Part shown: piece after piece, positions 36,543 through 51,300 of the stretch | Numbering within the stretch: the first letter of the stretch is position 1 | Layout of the letters: each line of letters starts with the position of its first letter | Source: Hippophae tibetana | Lineage: Eukaryota; Streptophyta; Magnoliopsida; Rosales; Elaeagnaceae | Reading direction: 5' to 3' | Length of the DNA stretch: 64,000 bases | Assembly (NCBI GenBank): GCA_037013495.1 | Contig: JAZDXN010000026.1 | Coordinates: 5,450,057 to 5,514,056, forward strand | Program-made: the position numbers and the translations under genes | Notes under the pieces: model-generated | What the model saw: only the letters and a program-made list of their open reading frames with translations | Told to the model about the DNA's origin: nothing | The model's database searches: none

Positions 36543-39500
36543 ATTGGTGCCGACCTATGGTTGTTCCTTTATATTTTCAATCAGTCTCTATTCTTCACAA
36601 AAAAGAAGAGAAGAGAAAAAGAAAGAGGATGTCTTTCACATTTTCAAAAACAACAAAACATTTTTTAAATATGAGTTACAACTTTCAACGGAGATAACTT
36701 TGACTCGGGTATCGAAACTACTATTATAATATATCAAATCGGAGCTCGTTTCAAATTACACAATATGTTTTGGTTCCACCAAGGAAAATTGTTTTTGTAC
36801 CCAAATTACAACATTTACTTCACTTACCGAGGGTTTAAAGTTTTTCACGCTCCATTTTCATTTTACTTAGTCCTAGTTTAATTCAATAGAGCTATAAAGG
36901 AGATATTGGTGCCAATCTAGGGTTTATTCTTTATACTTTCAATAAGTCTCTATTCTTCAAGAAAAAAATAAGAGAAGAGAAAATGAAAGAGGATGTCGTT
37001 CATATTTTCAAAAACAACAAAACATTTGGTAAATATGAGTTACAACTTTCAAAGGACATAACTTTTGACTCGGGTATCGAAACCACTATTATAATATATC
37101 AAATCGAAGCTTGTATTAAATTACACAATGTATTTTGGTCCCGCCAATGAAAATCGTTTTTGTAACCAAATTATATAGTTTACATCACTTAATGGCTGTT
37201 TAAAGTTTGTGATGCACAATTTTCATTTTTCTTACTTCTGGTTTAATTCAATAGAGCTATATAGGAGATATTGGTGCCGACCTAGGGTTGTTTCTTTATA
37301 TTTTCAATCAGTCTCTATTCTTCACAAAAAAGAAGAGAAGAGAAAAAGAAAGAGGATGTCGTTCACATTTCCAAAAACAACAAAACATTCGGTAAGTATG
37401 AGTTACAACTTTCAACGGAGATAACTTTGGACTCGGGTCTCGAAACTACTATTATAATATATCAAATCGAAGCTCGTATTAACTTACACAATAGTTATTG
37501 GTCCCGCCAAAGAAAATCGTATTTGTACCCAAATTTATTCGTTTACATCACTTAATGGGTGTTTAAAGTTTGTGACGCACCATTTTCATTTTTCTTACTT
37601 CTGGTTTAATTCAATAGAGCTATATAGGAGATATTGGTGCCGACCTATGGTTGTTCCTTTATATTTTCAATCATTCTCTATTTTTCACAAAAAATAAGAG
37701 AAGAGAAAAAGAAAGAGGATGTCGTTCACATTTTCAAAAACAATAAAACATTTGGTAAATATGAGTTACAACTTTCAACGGAGATAACTTTGACTCGGGT
37801 ATCGAAACTACTATTATAATATATCAAATCGCAGCTCGTTTCAAATTACACAATATGTTTTGGTTCCACCAAGGAAAATTGTTTTTGTACCCAAATTACA
37901 ACATTTACTTCACTTACCGAGGGTTTAAAGTTTTTCACGCTCCATTTTCATTTTACTTAGTCCTAGTTTAATTCAATAGAGATATAAAGGAGATATTGGT
38001 GCCAATTTAGGGTTTATCCTTTATACTTTCAATAAGTCTCTATTCTTCAAGAAAAAAATAAGAGAAGAGAAAATGAAAGAGGATGTCGTTCATATTTTCA
38101 AAAACAACAAAACATTTGGTAAATATGAGTTACAACTTTCAAAGGACATAACTTTTGACTCGGGTATCGAAACCACTATTATAATATATCAAATCGAAGC
38201 TTGTATTAAATTACACAATATATTTTGGTCCCGCCAATGAAAATCGTTTTTGTAACCAAATTATATAGTTTACATCACTTAATGGCTGTTTAAAGTTTGT
38301 GATGCACAATTTTCATTTTTCTTACTTCTGGTTTAATTCAATAGAGCTATATAGGAGATATTGGTGCCGACCTAGGGTTGTTTCTTTATATTTTCAATCA
38401 GTCTATATTCTTCACAAAAAAGAAGAGAAGAGAAAAAGAAAGAGGATGTCGTTCACATTTCCAAAAACAACAAAACATTCGGTAAGTATGAGTTACAACT
38501 TTCAACGGAGATAACTTTGGACTCGGGTCTCGAAACTACTATTATAATATATCAAATCGAAGCTCGTATTAACTTACACAATATTTTTTGGTCCCGCCAA
38601 AGAAAATCGTATTTGTACCCAAATTTATTCGTTTACATCACTTAATGGGTGTTTAAAGTTTTTGACGCACCATTGTCATTTTTCTTACTTCTGGTTTAAT
38701 TCAATTGAGCTATATAGGATATATTGGTGCCGACCTAGGGTTGTTTCTTTGTATTTTCAATCAGTCTCTATTTTTCACAAAAAAATAAGAGAAGAGAAAA
38801 AGAAAGAGGATGTCGTTCACATTTTCAAAAACAATAAAATATTTGGTAAATATGAGTTACAGCTTTCAAGGAGATAACTTTTGACTCGGGTATCGAAACC
38901 ACTATTAATATATATCAAATCGAAGCTCGTATTAAATTACACAATATTTTTTGGTCCCGCCAAAGAAAATCGTTTTTGTACCCAAATTTATTCGTTTACA
39001 TCACTTAATGGGTGTTTAAAGTTTTTGACGCACCATTTTCATTTTTCTTACTTCTGGTCTAATTCAATTGAGCTATATAGGATATATTGGTGCCGACCTA
39101 GGGTTGTTTCTTTGTATTTTCAATCAGTCTCTATTTTTCACAAAAAATAAGAGAAGAGAAAAAGAAAGAGGATGTCGTTCACATTTTCAAAAACAACAAA
39201 AACATTTGGTAAATATGAGTTACAGCTTTTAACGGGGATAAGTTTTGACTCGGGTATCGAAACCACTTTTATAATATATCAAATTGAAGCTCGTATCAAA
39301 TTACACAATATTTTTTGGTCCTGGCAAAGAAAATCGTTTTTGTACCAAAATTACATCGTTTACATCACTTAATGGGTGTTTAAAGTTTGTGACGCACCAT
39401 TTTCATTTTTCTTACTTCTGGTTTAATTCAATAGAGCTATATAGGAGATATTGGTGCCGACCTATGGTTGTTCCTTTATATTTTCAATCAGTCTCTATTC

Positions 39501-42356
39501 TTCACAAAAAAGAAGAGAAGAGAAAAAGAAAGAGGATGTCTTTCACATTTTCAAAAACAACAAAACATTTTTTAAATATGAGTTACAACTTTCAACGGAG
39601 ATAACTTTGACTCGGGTATCGAAACTGCTATTATAATATATCAAATCGGAGCTCGTTTCAAATTACACAATATGTTTTGGTTCCACCAAGGAAAATTGTT
39701 TTTGTACCCAAATTACAACATTTACTTCACTTACCGAGGGTTTAAAGTTTTTCACGCTCCATTTTCATTTTACTTAGTCCTAGTTTAATTCAATAGAGCT
39801 ATAAAGGAGATATTGGTGCCAATCTAGGGTTTATCCTTTATACTTTCAATAAGTCTCTATTCTTCAAGAAAAAAATAAGAGAAGAGAAAATGAAAGAGGA
39901 TGTCGTTCACATTTTCAAAAACAACAAAACATTTGGTAAATATGAGTTACAACTTTCAAAGGACATAACTTTTGACTCGGGTATCGAAACCACTATTATA
40001 ATATATCAAATCGAAGCTTGTATTAAATTACACAATATATTTTTGTCCCGCCAATGAAAATCGTTTTTGTAACCAAATTATATAGTTTACATCACTTAAT
40101 GGCTGTTTAAAGTTTGTGATTCACAATTTTCATTTTTCTTACTTCTGGTTTAATTCAATAGAGCTATATAGGAGATATTGGTGCCGACCTAGGGTTGTTT
40201 CTTTATATTTTCAATCAGTCTCTATTCTTCACAAAAAAGAAGAGAAGAGAAAAAGAAAGAGGATGTCGTTCACATTTCCAAAAACAACAAAACATTCGGT
40301 AAGTATGAGTTACAACTTTCAACGGAGATAACTTTGGACTCGGGTCTCAAAACTACTATTATAATATATCAAAACGAAGCTCGTATTAACTTACACAATA
40401 TTTATTGGTCCCGCCAAAGAAAATCGTATTTGTACCCAAATTTATTCGTTTACATCACTTAATGGGTGTTTAAAGTTTTTGACGCACCATTTTCATTTTT
40501 CTTACTTCTGGTTTAATTCAATTTAGCTATATAGGATATATTGGTGCCGACCTAGGGTTGTTTCTTTATATTTTCAATCAGTCTCTATTCTTCACAAAAA
40601 AGAAGAGAAGAGAAAAAGAAAGAGGATGTCGTTCACATTTTCAAAAACAACAAAACATTTTTTAAATATGAGTTACAACTTTCAACGGAGATAACTTTGA
40701 CTCGGGTATCGAAACTGCTATTATAATATATCAAATCGGAGCTCGTTTCAAATTACACAATATGTTTTGGTCCCACCAAGGAAAATTGTTTTTGTACCCA
40801 AATTACAACATTTACTTCACTTACCGAGGGTTTAAAGTTTTTCACGCTCCATTTTCATTTTACTTAGTCCTAGTTTAATTCAATAGAGCTATAAAGGAGA
40901 TATTGGTGCCAATCTAGGGTTTATTCTTTATACTTTCAATAAGTCTCTATTCTTCAAGAAAAAAATAAGCGAAGAGAAAATGAAAGAGGATGTCGTTCAT
41001 ATTTTCAAAAACAACAAAACATTTGGTAAATATGAGTTACAACTTTCAAAGGACATAACTTTTGACTCGGGTATCGAAACCACTATTATAATATATCAAA
41101 TAGAAGCTTGTATTAAATTAAACAATATATTTTTGTCCCGCCAATGAAAATCGTTTTTGTAACCAAATTATATAGTTTACATCACTTAATGGCTGTTTAA
41201 AGTTTGTGATTCACAATTTTCATTTTTCTTACTTCTGGTTTAATTCAATAGAGCTATATAGGAGATATTGGTGTCGACCTAGGGTTGTTTCTTTATATTT
41301 TCAATCAGTCTCTATTCTTCACAAAAAAGAAGAGAAGAGAAAAAGAAAGAGGATGTCGTTCACATTTCCAAAAACAACAAAACATTCGGTAAGTATGAGT
41401 TACAAATTTCAACGGAGATAACTTTGGACTCGGGTCTCGAAACTACTATTATAATATATCAAATCGAAGCTCGTATTAACTTACACAATATTTATTGGTC
41501 CCGCCAAAGAAAATCGTATTTGTACCCAAATTTATTCGTTTACATCACTTAATGGGTGTTTAAAGTTTTTGACGCACCATTTTCATTTTTCTTACTTCTG
41601 GTTTAATTCAATTGAGCTATATAGGATATATTGGTGCCGACCTAGGGTTGTTTCTTTGTATTTTCAATCAGTCTCTATTTTTCACAAAAAATAAGAGAAG
41701 AGAAAAAGAAAGAGGATGTCGTTCACATTTTCAAAAACAATAAAACATTTGGTAAATATGAGTTACAGCTTTCAACGGAGATAACTTTTGACTCGGGTAT
41801 CGAAACCACTATTAATATATATCAAATCGAAGCTCATATTAAATTACACAATATTTTTTGGTCCCGCCAAAGAAAATCGTTTTTGTACCCAAATTTATTC
41901 GTTTACATCACTTAATGGGTGTTTAAAGTTTTTGACGCACCATTTTCATTTTTCTTACTTCTGGTTTAATTCAATTGAGCTATATAGGATATATTGGTGC
42001 CGACCTAGGGTTGTTTCTTTGTATTTTCAATCAGTCTCTATTTTTCACAAAAAATAAGAGAAGAGAAAAAGAAAGAGGATGTCGTTCACATTTTCAAAAA
42101 CAACAAAAACATTTGGTAAATATGAGTTACAGCTTTTAACAGGGATAAGTTTTGACTCGGGTATCGAAACCACTTTTATAATATATCAAATTGAAGCTCG
42201 TATCAAATTACACAATATTTTTTGGTCCTGGCAAAGAAAATCGTTTTTGTACCAAAATTACATCGTTTACATCACTTAATGGGTGTTTAAAGTTTGTGAC
42301 GCACCATTTTCATTTTTCTTACTTCTGGTTTAATTCAATAGAGCTATATAGGAGAT
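36543..42356. repeat. HOR of 8 monomers, 2907 bp, two copies
   Basis: Copies are 36543-39449 and 39450-42356; corresponding monomers recur at a 2907-bp offset. Monomer order differs from that of the 2903-bp HOR on the left: this unit contains the GAGCTATAAAGG type and the CACTTACCGAGGG type, which the left HOR lacks. Copy 2 carries more private changes near 40177-41267. Confidence 0.8.
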
Positions 42357-45300
42357 ATTGGTGCCGACCTAGGGTTGTTCTTTTATATTTTCAATCAATC
42401 TCTATTCTTCACAAAAAAGAAGAGAAGAGAAAAAGAAAGAGGATGTCGTTCACATTTTCAAAAACAACAAAACATTTTTTAAATATGAGTTACAACTTTC
42501 AACGGAGATAACTTTGACTCGGGTATCGAAACTGCTATTATAATATATCAAATCGGAGCTCGTTTCAAATTACACAATATGTTTTGGTCCCACCAAGGAA
42601 AATTGTTTTTGTACCCAAATTACAACATTTACTTCACTTACCGAGGGTTTAAAGTTTTTCACGCTCCATTTTCATTTTACTTAGTCCTAGTTTAATTCAA
42701 ATAGAGCTATAAAGGAGATATTGGTGCCAATCTAGGGTTTATTCTTTATACTTTCAATAAGTCTCTATTCTTCAAGAAAAAAATAAGCGAAGAGAAAATG
42801 AAAGAGGATGTCGTTCATATTTTCAAAAACAACAAAACATTTGGTAAATATGAGTTACAACTTTCAAAGGACATAACTTTTGACTCGGGTATCGAAACCA
42901 CTATTATAATATATCAAATAGAAGCTTGTATTAAATTACACAATATATTTTTGTCCCGCCAATGAAAATCGTTTTTGTAACCAAATTATATAGTTTACAT
43001 CACTTAATGGCTGTTTAAAGTTTGTGATTCACAATTTTCATTTTTCTTACTTCTGGTTTAATTCAATAGAGCTATATAGGAGATATTGGTGCCGACCTAG
43101 GGTTGTTTCTTTATATTTTCAATCAGTCTCTATTCTTCACAAAAAAGAAGAGAAGAGAAAAAGAAAGAGGATGTCGTTCACATTTCCAAAAACAACAAAA
43201 CATTCGGTAAGTATGAGTTACAAATTTCAACGGAGATAACTTTGGACTCGGGTCTCGAAACTACTATTATAATATATCAAATCGAAGCTCGTATTAACTT
43301 ACACAATATTTATTGGTCCCGCCAAAGAAAATCGTATTTGTACCCAAATTTATTCGTTTACATCACTTAATGGGTGTTTAAAGTTTTTGACGCACCATTT
43401 TCATTTTTCTTACTTCTGGTTTAATTCAATTGAGCTATATAGGATATATTGGTGCCGACCTAGGGTTGTTTCTTTGTATTTTCAATCAGTCTCTATTTTA
43501 CACAAAAAATAAGAGAAGAGAAAAAGAAAGAGGATGTCGTTCACATTTTCAAAAACAATAAAACATTTGGTAAATATGAGTTACAGCTTTCAACGGAGAT
43601 AACTTTTGACTCGGGTATCGAAACCACTATTAATATATATCAAATCGAAGCTCATATTAAATTACACAATATTTTTTGGTCCCGCCAAAGAAAATCGTTT
43701 TTGTACCCAAATTTATTCGTTTACATCACTTAATGGGTGTTTAAAGTTTTTGACGCACCATTTTCATTTTTCTTACTTCTGGTTTAATTCAATTGAGCTA
43801 TATAGGATATATTGGTGCCGACCTAGGGTTGTTTCTTTGTATTTTCAATCAGTCTCTATTTTTCACAAAAAATAAGAGAAGAGAAAAAGAAAGAGGATGT
43901 CGTTCACATTTTCAAAAACAACAAAAACATTTGGTAAATATGAGTTACAGCTTTTAACAGGGATAAGTTTTGACTCGGGTATCGAAACCACTTTTATAAT
44001 ATATCAAATTGAAGCTCGTATCAAATTACACAATATTTTTTGGTCCTGGCAAAGAAAATCGTTTTTGTACCAAAATTACATCGTTTACATCACTTAATGG
44101 GTGTTTAAAGTTTGTGACGCACCATTTTCATTTTTCTTACTTCTGGTTTAATTCAATAGAGCTATATAGGAGATATTGGTGCCGACCTATGGTTGTTCTT
44201 TTATATTTTCAATCAATCTCTATTCTTCACAAAAAAGAAGAGAAGAGAAAAAGAAAGAGGATGTCGTTCACATTTTCAAAAACAACAAAACATTTTTTAA
44301 ATATGAGTTACAACTTTCAACGGAGATAACTTTGACTCAGGTATCGAAACTGCTATTATAATATATCAAATCGGAGCTCGTTTCAAATTACATAATATGT
44401 TTTGGTCCCACCAAGGAAAATTGTTTTTGTACCCAAATTACAACATTTACTTCACTTACCGAGGGTTTAAAGTTTTTCACGCTCCATTTTCATTTTACTT
44501 AGTCCTAGTTTAATTCAATAGAGCTATAAAGGAGATATTGGTGCCAATCTAGGGTTTATTCTTTATACTTTCAATAAGTCTCTATTCTTCAAGAAAAAAA
44601 TAAGAGAAGAGAAAATGAAAGAGGATGTCGTTCACATTTTCAAAAACAACAAAACATTTGGTAAATATGAGTTACAACTTTCAAAGGACATAACTTTTGA
44701 CTCGGGTATCGAAACCACTATTATAATATATCAAATCGAAGCTTGTATTAAATTACACAATATATTTTGGTCCCGCCAATGAAAATCGTTTTTGTAACCA
44801 AATTATATAGTTTACATCACTTAATGGCTGTTTAAAGTTTGTGATGCACAATTTTCATTTTTCTTACTTCTGGTTTAATTCAATAGAGCTATATAGGAGA
44901 TATTGGTGCCGACCTAGGGTTGTTTCTTTATATTTTCAATCAGTCTCTATTCTTCACAAAAAAGAAGAGAAGAGAAAAAGAAAGAGGATGTCGTTCACAT
45001 TTCCAAAAACAACAAAACATTCGGTAAGTATGAGTTACAACTTTCAACGGAGATAACTTTGGACTCGGGTCTCGAAACTACTATTATAATATATCAAATC
45101 GAAGCTCGTATTAACTTACACAATATTTATTGGTCCCGCCAAAGAAAATCGTATTTGTACCCAAATTTATTCGTTTACATCACTTAATGGGTGTTTAAAG
45201 TTTTTGACGCACCATTTTCATTTTTCTTACTTCTGGTTTAATTCAATTGAGCTATATAGGATATATTGGTGCCGACCTAGGGTTGTTTCTTTGTATTTTC

Positions 45301-48300
45301 AATCATTCTCTATTTTTCACAAAAAATAAGAGAAGAGAAAAAGAAAGAGGATGTCGTTCACATTTTCAAAAACAATAAAACATTTGGTAAATATGAGTTA
45401 CAGCTTTCAACGGAGATAACTTTTGACTCGGGTATCGAAACCACTATTAATATATATCAAATCGAAGCTCGTATTAAATTACACAATATTTTTTGGTCCC
45501 GCCAAAGAAAATCGTTTTTGTACCCAAATTTATTCGTTTACATCACTTAATGGGTGTTTAAAGTTTTTGACGCACCATTTTCATTTTTCTTACTTCTGGT
45601 TTAATTCAATTGAGCTATATAGGATATATTGGTGCCGACCTAGGGTTGTTTCTTTGTATTTTCAATCAGTCTCTATTTTTCACAAAAAATAAGAGAAGAG
45701 AAAAGGAAAGAGGATGTCGTTCACATTTTCAAAAACAACAAAAACATTTGGTAAATATGAGTTACAGCTTTTAACAGGGATAAGTTTTGACTCGGGTATC
45801 GAAACCACTTTTATAATATATCAAATTGAAGCTCGTATCAAATTACACAATATTTTTTGGTCCTGGCAAAGAAAATCGTTTTTGTACCAAAATTACATCG
45901 TTTACATCACTTAATGGGTGTTTAAAGTTTGTGACGCACCATTTTCATTTTTCTTACTTCTGGTTTAATTCAATAGAGCTATATAGGAGATATTGGTGCC
46001 GACCTAGGGTTGTTCTTTTATATTTTCAATCAATCTCTATTCTTCACAAAAAAGAAGAGAAGAGAAAAAGAAAGAGGATGTCGTTCACATTTTCAAAAAC
46101 AACAAAACATTTTTTAAATATGAGTTACAACTTTCAACGGAGATAACTTTGACTCGGGTATCGAAACTGCTATTATAATATATCAAATCGGAGCTCGTTT
46201 CAAATTACACAATATGTTTTGGTCCCACCAAGGAAAATTGTTTTTGTACCCAAATTACAACATTTACTTCACTTACCGAGGGTTTAAAGTTTTTCACGCT
46301 CCATTTTCATTTTACTTAGTCCTAGTTTAATTCAAATAGAGCTATAAAGGAGATATTGGTGCCAATCTAGGGTTTATTCTTTATACTTTCAATAAGTCTC
46401 TATTCTTCAAGAAAAAAATAAGCGAAGAGAAAATGAAAGAGGATGTCGTTCATATTTTCAAAAACAACAAAACATTTGGTAAATATGAGTTACAACTTTC
46501 AAAGGACATAACTTTTGACTCGGGTATCGAAACCACTATTATAATATATCAAATAGAAGCTTGTATTAAATTACACAATATATTTTTGTCCCGCCAATGA
46601 AAATCGTTTTTGTAACCAAATTATATAGTTTACATCACTTAATGGCTGTTTAAAGTTTGTGATTCACAATTTTCATTTTTCTTACTTCTGGTTTAATTCA
46701 ATAGAGCTATATAGGAGATATTGGTGCCGACCTAGGGTTGTTTCTTTATATTTTCAATCAGTCTCTATTCTTCACAAAAAAGAAGAGAAGAGAAAAAGAA
46801 AGAGGATGTCGTTCACATTTCCAAAAACAACAAAACATTCGGTAAGTATGAGTTACAAATTTCAACGGAGATAACTTTGGACTCGGGTCTCGAAACTACT
46901 ATTATAATATATCAAATCGAAGCTCGTATTAACTTACACAATATTTATTGGTCCCGCCAAAGAAAATCGTATTTGTACCCAAATTTATTCGTTTACATCA
47001 CTTAATGGGTGTTTAAAGTTTTTGACGCACCATTTTCATTTTTCTTACTTCTGGTTTAATTCAATTGAGCTATATAGGATATATTGGTGCCGACCTAGGG
47101 TTGTTTCTTTGTATTTTCAATCAGTCTCTATTTTACACAAAAAATAAGAGAAGAGAAAAAGAAAGAGGATGTCGTTCACATTTTCAAAAACAATAAAACA
47201 TTTGGTAAATATGAGTTACAGCTTTCAACGGAGATAACTTTTGACTCGGGTATCGAAACCACTATTAATATATATCAAATCGAAGCTCATATTAAATTAC
47301 ACAATATTTTTTGGTCCCGCCAAAGAAAATCGTTTTTGTACCCAAATTTATTCGTTTACATCACTTAATGGGTGTTTAAAGTTTTTGACGCACCATTTTC
47401 ATTTTTCTTACTTCTGGTTTAATTCAATTGAGCTATATAGGATATATTGGTGCCGACCTAGGGTTGTTTCTTTGTATTTTCAATCAGTCTCTATTTTTCA
47501 CAAAAAATAAGAGAAGAGAAAAAGAAAGAGGATGTCGTTCACATTTTCAAAAACAACAAAAACATTTGGTAAATATGAGTTACAGCTTTTAACAGGGATA
47601 AGTTTTGACTCGGGTATCGAAACCACTTTTATAATATATCAAATTGAAGCTCGTATCAAATTACACAATATTTTTTGGTCCTGGCAAAGAAAATCGTTTT
47701 TGTACCAAAATTACATCGTTTACATCACTTAATGGGTGTTTAAAGTTTGTGACGCACCATTTTCATTTTTCTTACTTCTGGTTTAATTCAATAGAGCTAT
47801 ATAGGAGATATTGGTGCCGACCTATGGTTGTTCTTTTATATTTTCAATCAATCTCTATTCTTCACAAAAAAGAAGAGAAGAGAAAAAGAAAGAGGATGTC
47901 GTTCACATTTTCAAAAACAACAAAACATTTTTTAAATATGAGTTACAACTTTCAACGGAGATAACTTTGACTCAGGTATCGAAACTGCTATTATAATATA
48001 TCAAATCGGAGCTCGTTTCAAATTACATAATATGTTTTGGTCCCACCAAGGAAAATTGTTTTTGTACCCAAATTACAACATTTACTTCACTTACCGAGGG
48101 TTTAAAGTTTTTCACGCTCCATTTTCATTTTACTTAGTCCTAGTTTAATTCAATAGAGCTATAAAGGAGATATTGGTGCCAATCTAGGGTTTATTCTTTA
48201 TACTTTCAATAAGTCTCTATTCTTCAAGAAAAAAATAAGAGAAGAGAAAATGAAAGAGGATGTCGTTCACATTTTCAAAAACAACAAAACATTTGGTAAA

Positions 48301-51300
48301 TATGAGTTACAACTTTCAAAGGACATAACTTTTGACTCGGGTATCGAAACCACTATTATAATATATCAAATCGAAGCTTGTATTAAATTACACAATATAT
48401 TTTGGTCCCGCCAATGAAAATCGTTTTTGTAACCAAATTATATAGTTTACATCACTTAATGGCTGTTTAAAGTTTGTGATGCACAATTTTCATTTTTCTT
48501 ACTTCTGGTTTAATTCAATAGAGCTATATAGGAGATATTGGTGCCGACCTAGGGTTGTTTCTTTATATTTTCAATCAGTCTCTATTCTTCACAAAAAAGA
48601 AGAGAAGAGAAAAAGAAAGAGGATGTCGTTCACATTTCCAAAAACAACAAAACATTCGGTAAGTATGAGTTACAACTTTCAACGGAGATAACTTTGGACT
48701 CGGGTCTCGAAACTACTATTATAATATATCAAATCGAAGCTCGTATTAACTTACACAATATTTATTGGTCCCGCCAAAGAAAATCGTATTTGTACCCAAA
48801 TTTATTCGTTTACATCACTTAATGGGTGTTTAAAGTTTTTGACGCACCATTTTCATTTTTCTTACTTCTGGTTTAATTCAATTGAGCTATATAGGATATA
48901 TTGGTGCCGACCTAGGGTTGTTTCTTTGTATTTTCAATCATTCTCTATTTTTCACAAAAAATAAGAGAAGAGAAAAAGAAAGAGGATGTCGTTCACATTT
49001 TCAAAAACAATAAAACATTTGGTAAATATGAGTTACAGCTTTCAACGGAGATAACTTTTGACTCGGGTATCGAAACCACTATTAATATATATCAAATCGA
49101 AGCTCGTATTAAATTACACAATATTTTTTGGTCCCGCCAAAGAAAATCGTTTTTGTACCCAAATTTATTCGTTTACATCACTTAATGGGTGTTTAAAGTT
49201 TTTGACGCACCATTTTCATTTTTCTTACTTCTGGTTTAATTCAATTGAGCTATATAGGATATATTGGTGCCGACCTAGGGTTGTTTCTTTGTATTTTCAA
49301 TCAGTCTCTATTTTTCACAAAAAATAAGAGAAGAGAAAAGGAAAGAGGATGTCGTTCACATTTTCAAAAACAACAAAAACATTTGGTAAATATGAGTTAC
49401 AGCTTTTAACAGGGATAAGTTTTGACTCGGGTATCGAAACCACTTTTATAATATATCAAATTGAAGCTCGTATCAAATTACACAATATTTTTTGGTCCTG
49501 GCAAAGAAAATCGTTTTTGTACCAAAATTACATCGTTTACATCACTTAATGGGTGTTTAAAGTTTGTGACGCACCATTTTCATTTTTCTTACTTCTGGTT
49601 TAATTCAATAGAGCTATATAGGAGATATTGGTGCCGACCTAGGGTTGTTCTTTTATATTTTCAATCAATCTCTATTCTTCACAAAAAAGAAGAGAATGAA
49701 AAAGAAAGAGGATGTCGTTCACATTTTCAAAAACAACAAAACATTTTTTAAATATGAGTTACAACTTTCAACGGAGATAACTGTGACTCGGGTATCGAAA
49801 CTGCTATTATAATATATCAAATCGGAGCTCGTTTCAAATTACACAATATGTTTTGGTCCCACCAAGGAAAATTTTTTTTGTACCCAAATTACAACATTTA
49901 CTTCACTTACCGAGGGTTTAAAGTTTTTCACGCTCCATTTTCATTTTACTTAGTCCTAGTTTAATTCAATAGAGCTATAAAGGAGATATTGGTGCCAATC
50001 TAGGGTTTATCCTTTATACTTTCAATAAGTCTCTATTCTTCAAGAAAAAAATAAGAGAAGAGAAAATGAAAGAGGATGTCGTTCATATTTTCAAAAACAA
50101 CAAAACATTTGGTAAATATGAGTTACAACTTTCAAAGGACATAACTTTTGACTCGGGTATCGAAACCACTATTATAATATATCAAATCGAAGCTTGTATT
50201 AAATTACACAATATATTTTGGTCCCGCCAATGAAAATCGTTTTTGTAACCAAATTATATAGTTTACATCACTTATTGGCTGTTTAAAGTTTGTGATGCAC
50301 AATTTTCATTTTTCTTACTTCTGGTTTAATTCAATAGAGCTATATAGGAGATATTGGTGCCGACCTAGGGTTGTTTCTTTATATTTTCAATCAGTCTCTA
50401 TTCTTCACAAAAAAGAAGAGAAGAGAAAAAGAAAGAGGATGTCGTTCACATTTCCAAAAACAACAAAACATTCGGTAAGTATGAGTTACAACTTTCAACG
50501 GAGATAACTTTGGACTCGGGTCTCGAAACTACTATTATAATATATCAAATCGAAGCTCGTATTAACTTACACAACATTTTTTGGTCCCGCCAAAGAAAAT
50601 CGTATTTGTACCCAAATTTATTCGTTTACATCACTTAATGGGTGTTTAAAGTTTTTGACGCACCATTTTCATTTTTCTTACTTCTGGTTTATTTCAATTG
50701 AGCTATATAGGATATATTGGTGCCGACCTAGGGTTGTTTCTTTGTATTTTCAATCAGTCTCTATTTTTCACAAAAAAATAAGAGAAGAGAAAAAGAAAGA
50801 GGATGTCGTTCACATTTTCAAAAACAATAAAATATTTGGTAAATATGAGTTACAGCTTTCAACGGAGATAACTTTTGACTCGGGTATCGAAACCACTATT
50901 AATATATATCAAATCGAAGCTCGTATTAAATTACACAATATTTTTTGGTCCCGCCAAAGAAAATCGTTTTTGTACCCAAATTTATTCCTTTACATCACTT
51001 AATGGGTGTTTAAAGTTTTTGACGCACCATTTTCATTTTTCTTACTTCTGGTTTAATTCAATTGAGCTATATAGGATATATTGGTGCCGACCTAGGGTTG
51101 TTTCTTTGTATTTTCAATCAGTCTCTATTTTTCACAAAAAATAAGAGAAGAGAAAAAGAAAGAGGATGTCGTTCACATTTTCAAAAACAACAAAAACATT
51201 TGGTAAATATGAGTTACAGCTTTTAACGGGGATAAGTTTTGACTCGGGTATCGAAACCACTTTTATAATATATCAAATTGAAGCTCGTATCAAATTACAC